A DNA stretch of 64,000 nt from Mycolicibacterium sp. CBMA 247 (GCF_009729095.1 NZ_VTGX01000001.1:1116001-1180000); one strand, 5' to 3'. Positions 30,566 to 39,666 are shown, numbered from the stretch's first letter. The notes: generated by a model from the letters alone, not told the origin. Numbers and translations: made by a program.

Positions 30566-31435
30566 ATGAACGACCAACAGGCTTTGGCTACCCGATTCGA
30601 ACAGGATCGCCGGCACCTGCGCGCGGTCGCCTATCGATTACTCGGCTCGGTGCACGACGCCGACGATGCGGTCCAGAGCGCGTGGCTGAAGATCAGCCGG
30701 CGGGGTATCGCCGACGTGGGCAATCCGACCGGCTGGTTCACCACGGTGACCGCGCACGAATGCCTCGACCGGCTTCGGGAGCAGAAGCGCCGTGCCGAGG
30801 TGTTCGGCGCCGACGAACTCCTTCCCACTGCCGCCTCCCCCGCGGCCGACGAGGAGGTGGCCATGGCCGAGTCGGTGGGCCGCGCGCTGCTCGTGGTACT
30901 CGACCGACTCTCCCCCGCCCAGCGCGTGGCGTTCGTGTTGCACGACGCCTTCGCCATGCCGTTCGACGACATCGCCGCGCTGCTCGACCGCACACCGGCA
31001 GCCGCCAAGAAACTGGCCAGCCGGGCCCGTGAGCGGGTACACGGCCTCCCGTCCACCGCGCGCCGCCCCACGGGCGAACACCTCGCGATCGCACGGGCCT
31101 TCCTGGCCGCCTCGCAACGGGGTGACCTCGAGGCGCTGCTGGAAATCCTCGACCCCGACGTGGTGCGCCGCGTCGACCGTGTGCTCGTCGCAGAGCACAT
31201 CCCCACCGAACTGCGAGGTGCGCGCGAGTTTGTCGAGGAGTCCAAGATGTTCACCGCGGTCGCGCGCGGCGGCGAGGTCGCGGTGCTCGACGGCGCGGCG
31301 GGCATCGTCATCGCACCTGCAGGTCAGCTGAAGTCCCTACTGCGCCTTGATGTCCGCGACGGGCGGATAACTGTCATCGACATCATCGGCGATCCGGACC
31401 GCTTGGCGTCGGTCGACGTGACACTGGCGGACTGA
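30566..31435 (+). CDS. ECF41-like sigma factor with C-terminal SnoaL-like domain
   Basis: 289 residues. Region 2 ([26 protein letters not shown]) and region 4 ([44 protein letters not shown]) form the sigma core. About 110 further residues make an NTF2/SnoaL-like domain ([23 protein letters not shown]). This fused regulatory domain defines ECF41 and SigJ-type factors, which lack a separate anti-sigma. The usual ECF41 partner is a redox enzyme gene; here DoxX is divergent and an OsmC gene follows. Confidence 0.87.
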   Translation: MNDQQALATRFEQDRRHLRAVAYRLLGSVHDADDAVQSAWLKISRRGIADVGNPTGWFTTVTAHECLDRLREQKRRAEVFGADELLPTAASPAADEEVAMAESVGRALLVVLDRLSPAQRVAFVLHDAFAMPFDDIAALLDRTPAAAKKLASRARERVHGLPSTARRPTGEHLAIARAFLAASQRGDLEALLEILDPDVVRRVDRVLVAEHIPTELRGAREFVEESKMFTAVARGGEVAVLDGAAGIVIAPAGQLKSLLRLDVRDGRITVIDIIGDPDRLASVDVTLAD

Positions 31436-31499
31436 CTTCGATTGGGCGAATAGACACACCTATCCGATCCGGAGTCGTTCAATCGCGAAGGAGAGTTGC

Positions 31500-31925
31500 A
31501 TGACAACAGATGTCACGGTCACCGAGACCGGGCCGGGCACATATACCCAGGAGATCACCGTCGGGAACCACCGCCTGGTCGCCGACGAACCCCTTCCGGT
31601 CGGCGATGATGCCGGCCCGAATCCTTATGACCTGGTACTGGCCGGCCTCGGTGCGTGTACGTCCATGACTGTGCGGATGTACGCCAACCGCAAAGGCTGG
31701 CCACTTGAGCAGGTGCGAGTGACGTTGCGGCACTCACGTATTCATGCCAATGACTGCGCCGACTGCGAGACCACCAATGGCATGATCGACCAGATCGATC
31801 GCGAGATCGAGTTGATCGGCGCCCTTGACGACACCCAACGGCAGCGGCTGATGGACATCGCCGAGCGTTGCCCGGTACATCAGACCCTGACGTCGGAAGT
31901 CCACATCACCACGACCGCACGGTGA
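31500..31925 (+). CDS. OsmC-family peroxide-reductase-like protein
   Basis: 141 residues with GAAGGAG six bases before the ATG. The OsmC fold is recognised from [22 protein letters not shown] and ERCPVHQTL. The cysteines in GACTS and ERCPV are the two redox cysteines of OsmC/Ohr enzymes, which reduce organic hydroperoxides. An extra CADCET motif in the middle could add metal or thiol chemistry. It is co-directional with the sigma factor, consistent with an oxidative-stress cluster. Confidence 0.9.
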   Translation: MTTDVTVTETGPGTYTQEITVGNHRLVADEPLPVGDDAGPNPYDLVLAGLGACTSMTVRMYANRKGWPLEQVRVTLRHSRIHANDCADCETTNGMIDQIDREIELIGALDDTQRQRLMDIAERCPVHQTLTSEVHITTTAR

Positions 31926-32010
31926 ATCGACCGCCGGTGACGATGCGCACTCGGCAACAGGTTTTGCCGATCCGACCGACACGCGATGCCGGAGGCGTAG
32001 GAAGGATTCC

Positions 32011-32418
32011 ATGACCGACAATTGGAATGACCAGATCATCACCGAGTTCCGCGCCAACGGAGGCAAGGTCGGCGGCCCGTTCGAGGGCGCGACCCTGCTC
32101 CTGCTGCACACCACCGGGGCCAAGTCCGGGAAGGAGCGGATCAACCCGGTGATGGCGTTCGACCTCGACGGAAAACTCGCCATCGCCGGTTCCTACGCGG
32201 GCGCCGATGTCGACCCGGCATGGCTGCACAATCTGCGCGCGCATCCCGATGCCCACATCGAGATCGGCACCGACGCCTACGACGTGCACGCGCGGGAGAT
32301 GGACCGGGCCGAGCGGGACGCCGCTTACCCGCGCATCGTCGAGAAGGCACCGGGATTCGCTGAGTACCAGACCAAGACCGACCGCGTCATTCCGATCATC
32401 GAGCTGCAGCGGCGGTAA
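32011..32418 (+). CDS. F420-type deazaflavin-dependent reductase (Ddn family)
   Basis: 135 residues of the split beta-barrel Ddn/nitroreductase family. Landmarks are LLLLHTTGAKSGKERINPVM (the substrate/F420 phosphate region) and WLHNLRAHPDAHIEIG. The relatives Ddn and Rv1558 reduce quinones and nitro-compounds with F420H2. It follows OsmC after 85 bases in the same direction. The natural substrate is unknown; quinone reduction against redox stress is plausible. Confidence 0.9.
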   Translation: MTDNWNDQIITEFRANGGKVGGPFEGATLLLLHTTGAKSGKERINPVMAFDLDGKLAIAGSYAGADVDPAWLHNLRAHPDAHIEIGTDAYDVHAREMDRAERDAAYPRIVEKAPGFAEYQTKTDRVIPIIELQRR

Positions 32419-32447
32419 CCGAAACAACCGAGGCTCGGACCAGTGAA

Positions 32448-33236
32448 CTAATCGGACGCGCGCACCGTCGACCAGCTGGGCGGCCGCTTCTCGGTGAAGG
32501 CCTGAACGCCCTCGAGTGCGCTCGGATCCATCATGTTGCAGGCCATCGTCGTTCCGGCGTCCGCATAGGCGGACTCGATGTCGACGTCAATCTGGCGGTA
32601 GAACAACGCTTTTCCCATGGCGACGGCGACGCGCGGCTTCGCGACAATGCTCGCGACCATCGCCTCGACCTCGTCGTCCAGCGCATCTGCCGCAGCCACC
32701 TTGTTGACCAGCCCCAATACTTGGGCCTGTTCGGCAGAGATGAATTCGCCGGTCACGAGCATCTCGAACGCGGCCTTGCGTGGCACGTTGCGCGAGAGCG
32801 CCACTCCCGGGGTGGCGCAGAACAGCCCGACGTTGACGCCGCTGACCGCGAAGCGCGCGTCGTCGCTCGCCACCGCGAGATCGCACATCGCGACCAGCTG
32901 GCAACCCGCGGCGGTCGCAAGACCTTGGACCCGCGCGATCACCGGCACCGGCAGGCGCTGGATCGACATCATCACGCTGGTGCACTGCGCGAACAGGTGC
33001 TCGTAGTACTCCAGTGACGGCTCGGCCCGCATTTCCTTGAGGTCATGTCCGGCGCAGAACGCCTTGCCGGACGCCCCGAGCACGACGGCACGCACTGTCT
33101 TGTCCTGGGCCAGCACGTCAATCGCCTCACCGAGCGCCGTCAGCATCGCCTGGGACAACGCGTTGACGGCCTGGGGGCGGTTCAGCGTCAACGTGACGAC
33201 GCCGCGGTCGTCGCGATCTTGTAGCAGCAGCGTCAT
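32448..33236 (-). CDS. Enoyl-CoA hydratase/isomerase family protein
   Basis: 262 residues of the crotonase fold. The oxyanion-hole segments are FCAGHDLKEM and GLATAAGCQLVAMCDLAVA. At the positions of the two catalytic glutamates the second site reads VNVGLFCATPGVALSR, with no clear acid. That is the pattern of ECHDC3-like members, which may not be classical hydratases. It would act on an acyl-CoA in lipid or branched-chain catabolism. It converges on the Ddn gene with 29 bases between stops. Confidence 0.88.
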   Translation of the reverse strand: MTLLLQDRDDRGVVTLTLNRPQAVNALSQAMLTALGEAIDVLAQDKTVRAVVLGASGKAFCAGHDLKEMRAEPSLEYYEHLFAQCTSVMMSIQRLPVPVIARVQGLATAAGCQLVAMCDLAVASDDARFAVSGVNVGLFCATPGVALSRNVPRKAAFEMLVTGEFISAEQAQVLGLVNKVAAADALDDEVEAMVASIVAKPRVAVAMGKALFYRQIDVDIESAYADAGTTMACNMMDPSALEGVQAFTEKRPPSWSTVRASD

Positions 33237-33360
33237 GGCTCGACTCCGCCGGCCTCGTACATCACGGTTGCTCGCACGTGTGGTTCCTTCGCTAGTTCAG
33301 GTGCCAGTTGAGAGCCATCGCCTCGAGGCTAGGCCGACTGCGGGCGATCGGGCGTCCACC

Positions 33361-33406
33361 GGTGCCGATCACGTGGTGAGCGCTCGAGGCTCTAGCCTCG
33401 GCACCG
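33361..33406. terminator. Nested hairpin after the DUF4239 gene
   Basis: Inner stem CGAGGCT-CT-AGCCTCG (33385-33400), with outer arms GGTGCCG (33361-33367) and CGGCACC (33400-33406). It lies immediately after the DUF4239 stop on the minus strand. There is no T-run, so termination or RNA 3' stabilisation is inferred. Confidence 0.5.
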
Positions 33407-33407
33407 C

Positions 33408-34187
33408 CTACGTTCCCTGATCGACCCCATCGAAGACCTGCACCGAGTAGTCGAACAGTGCCGGCGTTACGCCAAGCCGCTGCCCGAACGGATGGTCGAG
33501 CCAGAAGATGAGGAACAGCAGAAGGCCGAGCAGGACGGCGACTGCGCTCGACAGGACCATATGGCTCAATGTGTTGCCGAGATGAGTGAAGCCGATGAGC
33601 CCGATGAGAAGGACGGCCCCGAACAGCAGACCGCTCCACAGCAGACCCGGGATGCGAGGCTTCGCATCAAGGACTCTCGTGTTGCGTTGAGTTGTCAAGA
33701 CGTTGAGCTGCTCGCGGATCTCGGCATTGATCGGGTCGGCGGTGGTCGCTTGCTGACCCAGTACGCGGTACATGTCGGTGATCGCCGCTCGCGCCGAGCC
33801 ACCCGCGACGTCGCGCTGCCGCGCATCCCATTCGGCCTGTGCGGCAACAGTATAGGTGCGCAGCAGATCTCTCATTCTCACCTGTTCAGGCGCCGGCAGG
33901 CTTACCGTCTGCCGGTACATCGTCGCCAACGTCGATGACTCATTGGTGACGTTCTCCTCCGCCGAGGAGAACTGCTCCCATGCGACGACAACCGTGAAAC
34001 CAAGCAAGGCACCGTAAACAAGTGCAACCGTCGTCAGAAACGGTGACAAAGTCCCGGTCTGCCTCTTGGCGCCCGGCCGGTACACCGTCTTGTTGGCAAT
34101 CCACACCATCCCGACCGCCAACAAGATCGACGCAGCGAGGACCCCGGCCAGAAACAGCCACAAGCCCGGCAGGCTCAAGCCACCCAT
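33408..34187 (-). CDS. DUF4239 membrane protein
   Basis: 259 residues, AGAGGTG before the ATG. Two N-terminal membrane helices (LWLFLAGVLAASILLAVGMV and a second around LTTVALVYGALLGF) flank a short loop. A central helical region of about 100 residues follows (EENVTNESSTLATMYRQT), then two C-terminal membrane helices. This is the DUF4239 (bestrophin-like) layout seen widely in bacteria. Function is unknown; ion conductance has been suggested from distant resemblance. Confidence 0.8.
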   Translation of the reverse strand: MGGLSLPGLWLFLAGVLAASILLAVGMVWIANKTVYRPGAKRQTGTLSPFLTTVALVYGALLGFTVVVAWEQFSSAEENVTNESSTLATMYRQTVSLPAPEQVRMRDLLRTYTVAAQAEWDARQRDVAGGSARAAITDMYRVLGQQATTADPINAEIREQLNVLTTQRNTRVLDAKPRIPGLLWSGLLFGAVLLIGLIGFTHLGNTLSHMVLSSAVAVLLGLLLFLIFWLDHPFGQRLGVTPALFDYSVQVFDGVDQGT

Positions 34188-34224
34188 TGATCACCTCTGC
34201 TCCGGGTCGATGGGCATCAAACCA

Positions 34225-34587
34225 TCAGGGAGTCGCGGGAAGTCCGCAGCGCTGGCGGAATTCAGCGGACGGTTGCCTGATGCGATCGAGCTCCTCCCGA
34301 ACCGCGGGATTGGCATCCAGGTAACCGTGAACCTTCTCCCCGATCTGATCCTTGGGCTGCCCCCTGAGACTGGTAAAAAAGTCGTTGACGTCAGGGTGAC
34401 TGATCAGATAGTTCGAAGTCTCGAAGGAGACACCCGACATCACGCGCGCCATTTCGGCGGCCGTGCACGGTGGCGGGACATTTGGCTCTGCCGCGGCCGC
34501 TCCGGCGCTCAAGAGTGTCAGGCCGGCTAACACGCCGGCACCTATCGCAGCGCCGGCCATGCGGTGTGTGAGACGTGAGGACGACAT
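34225..34587 (-). CDS. Secreted haemophore-like haem-binding protein
   Basis: 120 residues from MSSSRLTHRMAG, AAGGAG seven bases upstream; the longer frame upstream is a Trp/Arg-rich artefact. A Sec signal peptide ends near AGAAAAEP. The mature ~85 residues contain CTAAEMARVMSGVSF, YLISHPDVNDFFTSL, YLDANPAVREELDRI and a final RCGL. The two cysteines probably form a disulfide. This is the mycobacterial haemophore (Rv0203-like) family, thought to carry haem outside the membrane. No MmpL haem importer is nearby. Confidence 0.82.
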   Translation of the reverse strand: MSSSRLTHRMAGAAIGAGVLAGLTLLSAGAAAAEPNVPPPCTAAEMARVMSGVSFETSNYLISHPDVNDFFTSLRGQPKDQIGEKVHGYLDANPAVREELDRIRQPSAEFRQRCGLPATP

Positions 34588-34631
34588 GTTGGCTCCTTCA
34601 GCAAGTTGTCGACGGTTCATGACGTAGTTCC

Positions 34632-34955
34632 TCAACGTGGTCCGATGATGCCACCGCCACCACCACCCGGACGGCCAGGCCCGCCAGGCCCGCCGGGACG
34701 GCCCGGATCCCAAATGACGTCGAGATCCCACCCGGTGTCGCAATACCAGTCGTTTGCACAGGGATAGGGAACTACCGGTGTGGCTGCCCGTGGCACTCCA
34801 TCTGCTCCACGCACGTCGCCCTGCGCGCATACGGTGGAATAGCCCGAACTCGTACAGTCCGCCTTCGCCGGGGGGGCCGTGGTAGTGGTGACGACCCCCA
34901 ACGGAACCATCGCCGATAGCAGCCCCAGAACCAGGTAGCGCTGTGTTGTCCGCAC
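34632..34955 (-). CDS. Small secreted Gly/Pro-rich protein
   Basis: 107 residues from a GTG. A signal peptide (MRTTQRYLVLGLLSAMVPLG) ends near PPAKADC. The mature part contains five cysteines and a WYCDTGWDLDVIWDP segment. It ends with a Gly/Pro-rich tail (GRPGGPGGPGRPGGGGGG). Short exported proteins of this kind are common in mycobacteria and have no assigned role. It may be co-transcribed with the haemophore-like gene 44 bases downstream. Confidence 0.65.
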   Translation of the reverse strand: MRTTQRYLVLGLLSAMVPLGVVTTTTAPPAKADCTSSGYSTVCAQGDVRGADGVPRAATPVVPYPCANDWYCDTGWDLDVIWDPGRPGGPGGPGRPGGGGGGIIGPR

Positions 34956-35122
34956 GCCGCCCCCCTATTTCAGAATGGTCAAGGTCTAGCGACCCAGCTA
35001 AACGGATTTATACGCTCATGACCATTGAATATGCGGGGTATTGACGCCATTGCGGATATTGTTCCGCCAGGCTTCTTGACTTAGAAAACATGCGAGGCGT
35101 GGCTCACGCGATCGAGCCAGGA

Positions 35123-35785
35123 TCAGCCTTCGCCGCGGACGCCCTGCAGTTCGGCCGCAACCTCGCCGTCCGCAGTGGTTGATGACAAGGAGCTCAGCAG
35201 CAGCTTGCACGCCGTCCGCAGGCTGTCCTCCGCCTCGGACGCCGACATGCGCCCGTTCAGGCTGGACTGCAGGATTCCGTGCCAGGTCTGCTGAACGATT
35301 CGCACCAATGAAATCTGTTGCGGGTTGGGATTGTTCACGCCGCAGGCATCCAACAGCATTCTGCGCACCTGTTGGTCGATCTGGCCTACCTCAGCGATCA
35401 CCGTCCCGTCGGCGGCGTTGAGCGAGTTGAGCATCGCGGCGCTGAGGTGCGGTTGACGAAGCATCGTGCGGGTGGCCCGGGCCAGAACGTCGAAGACCCG
35501 GTCGGCGGCGGTTCCCGATGAGGCCGGGCGGCGGTCGATGCCGTTTTGCATGCTTTCGACCCGATCTGCCATCACGCCGACGAACAAATGCATCTTGGAC
35601 GGGAAGTATCGGTACAGCGTGCCGAGGGCCACCCCCGCCGACCGCGCGATCTCTTGCATTTGGACCTGCTCGGCGGGCCGCACCGCGGCAAGGACGGCGG
35701 CCGCACGCAGGATCGCCTCACGGCGCTCCTGCTGGAGGCCTGAACTCGGCTCAGCGGCAGGCCGCGGCTCCCCGATTCTCGGCAC
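35123..35785 (-). CDS. TetR-family regulator (KstR-like helix-turn-helix)
   Basis: 220 residues from a GTG six bases after GGGGAAG; the open frame upstream crosses the operator and is not used. The DNA-binding part reads VQMQEIARSAGVALGTLYRYFPSKMHLFVG, close to KstR, the repressor of sterol catabolism. The recognition helix (GTLYRYFPSK) suggests an operator related to TAGAACnnnTTCTA, and three such sites occur here: before this gene, before the SnoaL-like gene and before the EthD-like gene. It is therefore probably autoregulated and controls a small local catabolic set. Confidence 0.87.
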   Translation of the reverse strand: MPRIGEPRPAAEPSSGLQQERREAILRAAAVLAAVRPAEQVQMQEIARSAGVALGTLYRYFPSKMHLFVGVMADRVESMQNGIDRRPASSGTAADRVFDVLARATRTMLRQPHLSAAMLNSLNAADGTVIAEVGQIDQQVRRMLLDACGVNNPNPQQISLVRIVQQTWHGILQSSLNGRMSASEAEDSLRTACKLLLSSLSSTTADGEVAAELQGVRGEG

Positions 35786-35816
35786 GCAACTTCCCCTCTC
35801 AGACAGCGGAACCAAC

Positions 35817-35834
35817 ACTAGAACAAATTCTAGT
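35817..35834. promoter_or_regulatory. TetR operator 1
   Basis: ACTAGAA-CAAA-TTCTAGT, a perfect 7+7 inverted repeat. On the minus strand it contains TAGAAT, a good -10 for the TetR gene, so repressor binding would block its own promoter. Confidence 0.75.
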
Positions 35835-35861
35835 TCTCCCCTACGATTCGGTTTGGCATCG

Positions 35862-35877
35862 CTGTAATTAATTCTAG
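35862..35877. promoter_or_regulatory. TetR operator 2
   Basis: CTGTAATTAATTCTAG: the right half is identical to operator 1 and the left half matches 4 of 6 positions, with the same four-base spacer. It lies 20 bases before the SnoaL-like start. Confidence 0.55.
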
Positions 35878-35896
35878 TTTTGAAGAGAGGTTGAGC

Positions 35897-36370
35897 ATGG
35901 CGAGATTCACCCGAGATGAGTTGTTGAACGCCCTCGATCACTACACAAAGACCGTCGAGGTCTGCTCACAGACCGGCGACTGGGCTCCGTTCGCCGACTT
36001 GTTCATCGAAGACGTCACCTACATCGAGCATGCGTACGGCATCTTCCAGGGCCGCGAGGCGGTCCGACAGTGGATCGTCGACGTGATGAAGCCCTTCCCG
36101 CACATGCGATTCCCGCACACCTGGGTGGCCGTCGACGAGGACAACGGCGCGATCGTGATGGAGATCCTCAACGTCCTCGACCATCCCACCGAGCCCGGGC
36201 GAGAATTCGGCTTTCCCAACATCACCCGGCTGGTCTACGCGGGCGACAACCTGTTCTCATCCGAGGAGGACGTCTACAACCCGGTCAGGGATGCACCGAA
36301 GGTCGTCGGCGAATGGTTGAAGGCCGGCGGCGTGATGCTGGCTGAGCCGATGGCCTCCAAGCACGGCTAA
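35897..36370 (+). CDS. SnoaL-like (NTF2-fold) protein
   Basis: 157 residues from the ATG six bases after GAGAGG; a TTG six bases earlier is less likely. NTF2-fold landmarks are TGDWAPFADLFIEDVTYIEHAYGIFQGREAV and a central EILNVLDHP. Members act as cyclases, isomerases or hydratases on polyketides and sterols. It is preceded by a matching operator for the neighbouring TetR protein and followed by a strong hairpin, so it is probably a single-gene transcript in the same regulon as the EthD-like gene. Confidence 0.82.
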   Translation: MARFTRDELLNALDHYTKTVEVCSQTGDWAPFADLFIEDVTYIEHAYGIFQGREAVRQWIVDVMKPFPHMRFPHTWVAVDEDNGAIVMEILNVLDHPTEPGREFGFPNITRLVYAGDNLFSSEEDVYNPVRDAPKVVGEWLKAGGVMLAEPMASKHG

Positions 36371-36382
36371 GCACGTAGGCAT

Positions 36383-36411
36383 GCGAGCGGCGCCGCGGGG
36401 GCGCCGCTCGC
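36383..36411 (+). terminator. Strong GC hairpin after the SnoaL-like gene
   Basis: Perfect 12-base arms GCGAGCGGCGCC / GGCGCCGCTCGC with a five-base loop, 12 bases after the stop codon. No T-run follows. Confidence 0.6.
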
Positions 36412-36457
36412 GCGGCCCCGGGGACTCGGCGTTCCCATGTCCGGCATTCTCCAAGAA

Positions 36458-36473
36458 ATAGAATTCATTCTAG
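36458..36473. promoter_or_regulatory. TetR operator 3
   Basis: ATAGAATTCATTCTAG matches operator 1 in 11 of 12 arm positions with the same spacer. It contains TAGAAT on the plus strand, a likely -10 for the EthD-like gene only about 15 bases from its probable start. Confidence 0.65.
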
Positions 36474-36478
36474 TAGCG

Positions 36479-37201
36479 GTGAAAGGTTCGGGGAAACTCG
36501 TCAAGTTCATGTATGCGCTGTGGGGCTCGGGCCTCGATGCGTCCCTGCGCGCGCCTCAGTTGCATGAGGCGCTTCGGGCCGCGGGAGCAGATCGGCTGCA
36601 GGTCAACGTCGACGACGCCGACGTCGCGGAGGCAATGCTGCGGATCACGACCTTCGACAACCCCGTGTGTGCCGTGGTGAGCGTCTGGACCGAGTCCGAT
36701 CCGACCGAGATCTCCCAGCTGTTGGCCGGCCTGGCCGACCGCAGTGCGGGCTGGGAGGTTGAGGAGCGGATGCCACTGGTCCCGCCGCACGCGGCGGCCG
36801 GTGTGCGCACACCGGCGCTGGCTCAGATCGGGTTTCTCCGAATCCCCGCGGACCTGGACCCGGGCGAGTGGTTGCACCGCTGGCAGGGGCAGCACACGAA
36901 CGTGGCCATCGAGACCCAGTCGACCTTCGGCTACGTGCAAAACCGAGTCCTGCGAACGGTACTCGGGGGCGACCGGATCGACGCCGTGGTCGAGGAACTG
37001 TTCCCGATGGCGGCGATGACCGACGTGCACGCCTTCTACGGCAGCGGCGGCGACGACACCGAGCTGCGGCACCGCATGGAGCTGATGATCAAGAGCGTGA
37101 CCAATTTTGGGGCACATACGAATCTGGACTCCGTGCCGACGAGCCGCTACGTCTACGAATTGGGGTCGGCACCGTCCACTAGCCCAGAGCTTCGGGCCTG
37201 A
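36479..37201 (+). CDS. EthD-domain protein
   Basis: 240 residues from a GTG (MKGSGKLVKFMYALWG). An ATG at 36437 is in frame, but it would place the operator and -10 inside the coding region. The sequence has two ferredoxin-like EthD halves: KFMYALWG at the start and ALAQIGFLRIPADLDPGEWLHRWQGQHTNVA in the middle. EthD-like proteins accompany monooxygenases and hydrolases of ether or steroid catabolism with no clear catalytic role. Regulation by the KstR-like TetR is inferred from its operator. Confidence 0.75.
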   Translation: MKGSGKLVKFMYALWGSGLDASLRAPQLHEALRAAGADRLQVNVDDADVAEAMLRITTFDNPVCAVVSVWTESDPTEISQLLAGLADRSAGWEVEERMPLVPPHAAAGVRTPALAQIGFLRIPADLDPGEWLHRWQGQHTNVAIETQSTFGYVQNRVLRTVLGGDRIDAVVEELFPMAAMTDVHAFYGSGGDDTELRHRMELMIKSVTNFGAHTNLDSVPTSRYVYELGSAPSTSPELRA

Positions 37202-37297
37202 TGAGTCGCGCTGAATGTGAGTCCTAGGCACGTAAATCGGCGAGATACCGTACGTAGCCCTCACATTCGGAGGCCGGGCGTGCTCTAGGTGATTACC

Positions 37298-37323
37298 AGT
37301 GAACGTGGCCGTGGTGATGACCG
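37298..37323 (-). repeat. groEL1-tail repeat A (shortest)
   Basis: 26 bases matching repeat D at 25 of 26 positions. It encodes, on the minus strand, the end of a GroEL1-type His-rich tail (GHHHGHVH and stop). Leftmost copy of the array. Confidence 0.7.
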
Positions 37324-37335
37324 CTGAGGCCTGCA

Positions 37336-38793
37336 TCAAAAGTTGAGGCCCGAGAACATGACCCGGCCCGGGTCATACTTCTGCCGGGTGGCGGCCAGTC
37401 GGGAGAGGTTGGCACCGAAATACCGCGATGCAGGTTGGTTCGCCTCGAGATAGTTCACGTAACCGCCGACCGAAAACGGAGCCACTGCCTGGTGAGCGGT
37501 ATTGAGCCAGTTGGCGGCTGCCGCAGGCGAACCGGACGTCTCCACATACCACTGCACCAAAGCGGACTGCCGCCGCCACGGAAAGGCGGTGTCCCCCGGA
37601 CCCACGGTGGCCAGCGCACCGTCGAGCGCGTGCATGATCACCAACGGGCGACCGGCCCCAATGGGAAAGGCATTGAACGCCGCGGCGATCCCCTGGGCCG
37701 CGGCCGGGGTGATCGACTGGAAGACATCGGATCCGCCCACATAGCCGAGCGGCGACGGGTTGAGATTGTCGGCGGCCAGGAACTTCACCAGGTCCATGTA
37801 GTTGAGCGTGCGGTTCTCGGTGTTGGCCGGCTGCAGCCCCACCGCTTTGATGACAGCGGCTGCGACACTGTTGCCCGACCCGGCCGGGCAGGTCGCAAGG
37901 ATGCGACAGTGCGCGCCCTGCGGGTCGGTGATGGTGTCGGCCAGCGCCCAGCTGTTGCGGTCGGCGGCACGCAGCCAGTTCTGCCACCCGACCAGAACCT
38001 GCGCGAAAGACTCCAGGGGGAAATGCAGGCCCACGACATCCACATCGCTGATGGGGAAGGTGGCGAAGGTCAGCGCGGTCGTCACCCCGAAATTGCCGCC
38101 ACCCCCGCCCCGCAACGCCCAGAACAGATCCGGGTGATCGTTGGCCGACGCGGTGACCGCCCCGCCGCCGGGCAGCACCACCGTCGCCGACACCAACTGA
38201 TCACTCATCAGGCCCGCGTGCCGCGATTGGGCGCCCAACCCGCCACCCAGGGCGTGCCCGGCCGCACCGACCGTCGGGCAGGTACCTGTCGGTATTCCTC
38301 TGCCGGCTCCGGCCAGCGCCTGGTGGATCGCGTACAGACCGGTCGCGGGGGTCACCGTGACATGCCCGGTGGCGGCGTCGTAGTTGATGTCGCCGGGCAG
38401 TTGGCGCAGGTCCAGGACCATGGTGCCGTTCGCTGTCGACGCGCCCACATAGGAGTGCCCACCGCCGCGCGGAGCGACCTTGAGGTTATGCGCGGCAGCG
38501 AAGGCCATCGCCTTCTGCACGTCCACCGCCGATGACGGGGTGACGATCGCCGCGGGCGTGAGGCCGTTGAAGTTGGTGTTGAAAACACTTTTGGCCGAAC
38601 CGAATTGCCCGCCGTTGTCCGGCAGGATCACCTGGCCCCTGATGGCGGCAGAAAGGTCACCCCAGCCGGAGGTACTCGGATCTGCGCCGGCCCGGCTCGA
38701 TCCGAAAACCGCTCCGGCGGCCAGCGCCCCGACGGCGCCGCGCAGGAACGTCTGACGCGAGACCGCACGCGGCGACTCCAGCGGTACCGTCAT
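37336..38793 (-). CDS. Exported BBE-like bicovalent flavoprotein oxidoreductase
   Basis: 485 residues. The N-terminus SRQTFLRGAVGALAAGAVFG resembles a Tat signal but has a single arginine (RQ), so the export route is uncertain. The PCMH-type FAD domain has GGGHSYVG, whose His is the usual 8-alpha flavin link, and GTCPTVGAAGHALGGGLG, whose Cys is the 6-S link of bicovalent flavin. The BBE C-terminal motif NYLEANQPASRYFG is present. Members oxidise sugars or aromatic alcohols with O2. Its stop lies 12 bases beyond repeat A. Confidence 0.85.
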   Translation of the reverse strand: MTVPLESPRAVSRQTFLRGAVGALAAGAVFGSSRAGADPSTSGWGDLSAAIRGQVILPDNGGQFGSAKSVFNTNFNGLTPAAIVTPSSAVDVQKAMAFAAAHNLKVAPRGGGHSYVGASTANGTMVLDLRQLPGDINYDAATGHVTVTPATGLYAIHQALAGAGRGIPTGTCPTVGAAGHALGGGLGAQSRHAGLMSDQLVSATVVLPGGGAVTASANDHPDLFWALRGGGGGNFGVTTALTFATFPISDVDVVGLHFPLESFAQVLVGWQNWLRAADRNSWALADTITDPQGAHCRILATCPAGSGNSVAAAVIKAVGLQPANTENRTLNYMDLVKFLAADNLNPSPLGYVGGSDVFQSITPAAAQGIAAAFNAFPIGAGRPLVIMHALDGALATVGPGDTAFPWRRQSALVQWYVETSGSPAAAANWLNTAHQAVAPFSVGGYVNYLEANQPASRYFGANLSRLAATRQKYDPGRVMFSGLNF

Positions 38794-38972
38794 GCCCGAA
38801 TTCTGGGCTACGCGGAGTCAAAAACCGCCCTGCCGCATGAAGTGTCGTGGTCTCAGTCCGATAACCGATTCGCCGGCATGCGCCCGTCCGCACTGATCAC
38901 CGGATCCACGGCTACGATCGCCACGGCCGGGTGATCGCCCGGTTCCGACAGCACATCTGGAGGACCAGCGCC

Positions 38973-39638
38973 GTGAGCGCACCGTCGAACCCGAACGAGA
39001 TCCCAGCCCACGCCACGCTCCCCGACCTCCCGCTGGACGCCGAGGACCGCGCGACGCTCACCTCCGAGATCTGGGGCATGCTGGTCACCGGCAACGACGA
39101 CGTCGAGGAGTTCCTCGAGACCTACGCCGAGGACTACGAGCTCACCGAGGAGCAGCTCACGGTCGCCTTCGCCGCGCTGCGCGAGGCGAGGCTGCGGCAG
39201 CAGGCCGAGATCGGCGACTACCGGTCACGGACGCGGGCGGCTTTCGACGAGATCAACGCCAACGGCGTGATCGCCCGTGCAGACTTCACCTGCTGCGGAA
39301 CCTGCGCCTCCGCCGAGATCGGCGACGAGCGCGACGAAAGCCGTCACTGGAGCGGCTTCATCTACTTCCATAACCAGGACACCGACCGCCTGATCGAGGA
39401 CGGCTCGACCTACATCGGCTATGGAGCGTTCGAGCCCGAGAACTTCGACGAGGACGCGTACAACCAACTCAGCGATCAGGACAAGGAAGACCTGTATCTC
39501 GGTGACGTGGTCCGGATGCTCGACGAGGTCGTATTCCCCATCGTGCGGCGCCACGGCATCGAGCCGGAGTGGAACCGCGACCTCGGCACGCGAGTGCTGC
39601 TGACCAACGCCGACTGGTACGCACCGATCGACAGCTGA
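38973..39638 (+). CDS. DUF6891-like hypothetical protein
   Basis: 221 residues from a GTG nine bases after GGAGG; the upstream GTG at 38931 is less well placed. An acidic, soluble protein. The conserved core is ADFTCCGTCASAEIGDE followed by GFIYFHNQDTDRL and IGYGAF. I recognise this as the DUF6891 type but know no function. The CCxxC cysteines could bind metal. It is followed by a hairpin that serves the opposite-strand gene. Confidence 0.75.
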   Translation: MSAPSNPNEIPAHATLPDLPLDAEDRATLTSEIWGMLVTGNDDVEEFLETYAEDYELTEEQLTVAFAALREARLRQQAEIGDYRSRTRAAFDEINANGVIARADFTCCGTCASAEIGDERDESRHWSGFIYFHNQDTDRLIEDGSTYIGYGAFEPENFDEDAYNQLSDQDKEDLYLGDVVRMLDEVVFPIVRRHGIEPEWNRDLGTRVLLTNADWYAPIDS

Positions 39639-39666
39639 GGACGTCCGGCCCTCCGTAGAACGAAAA

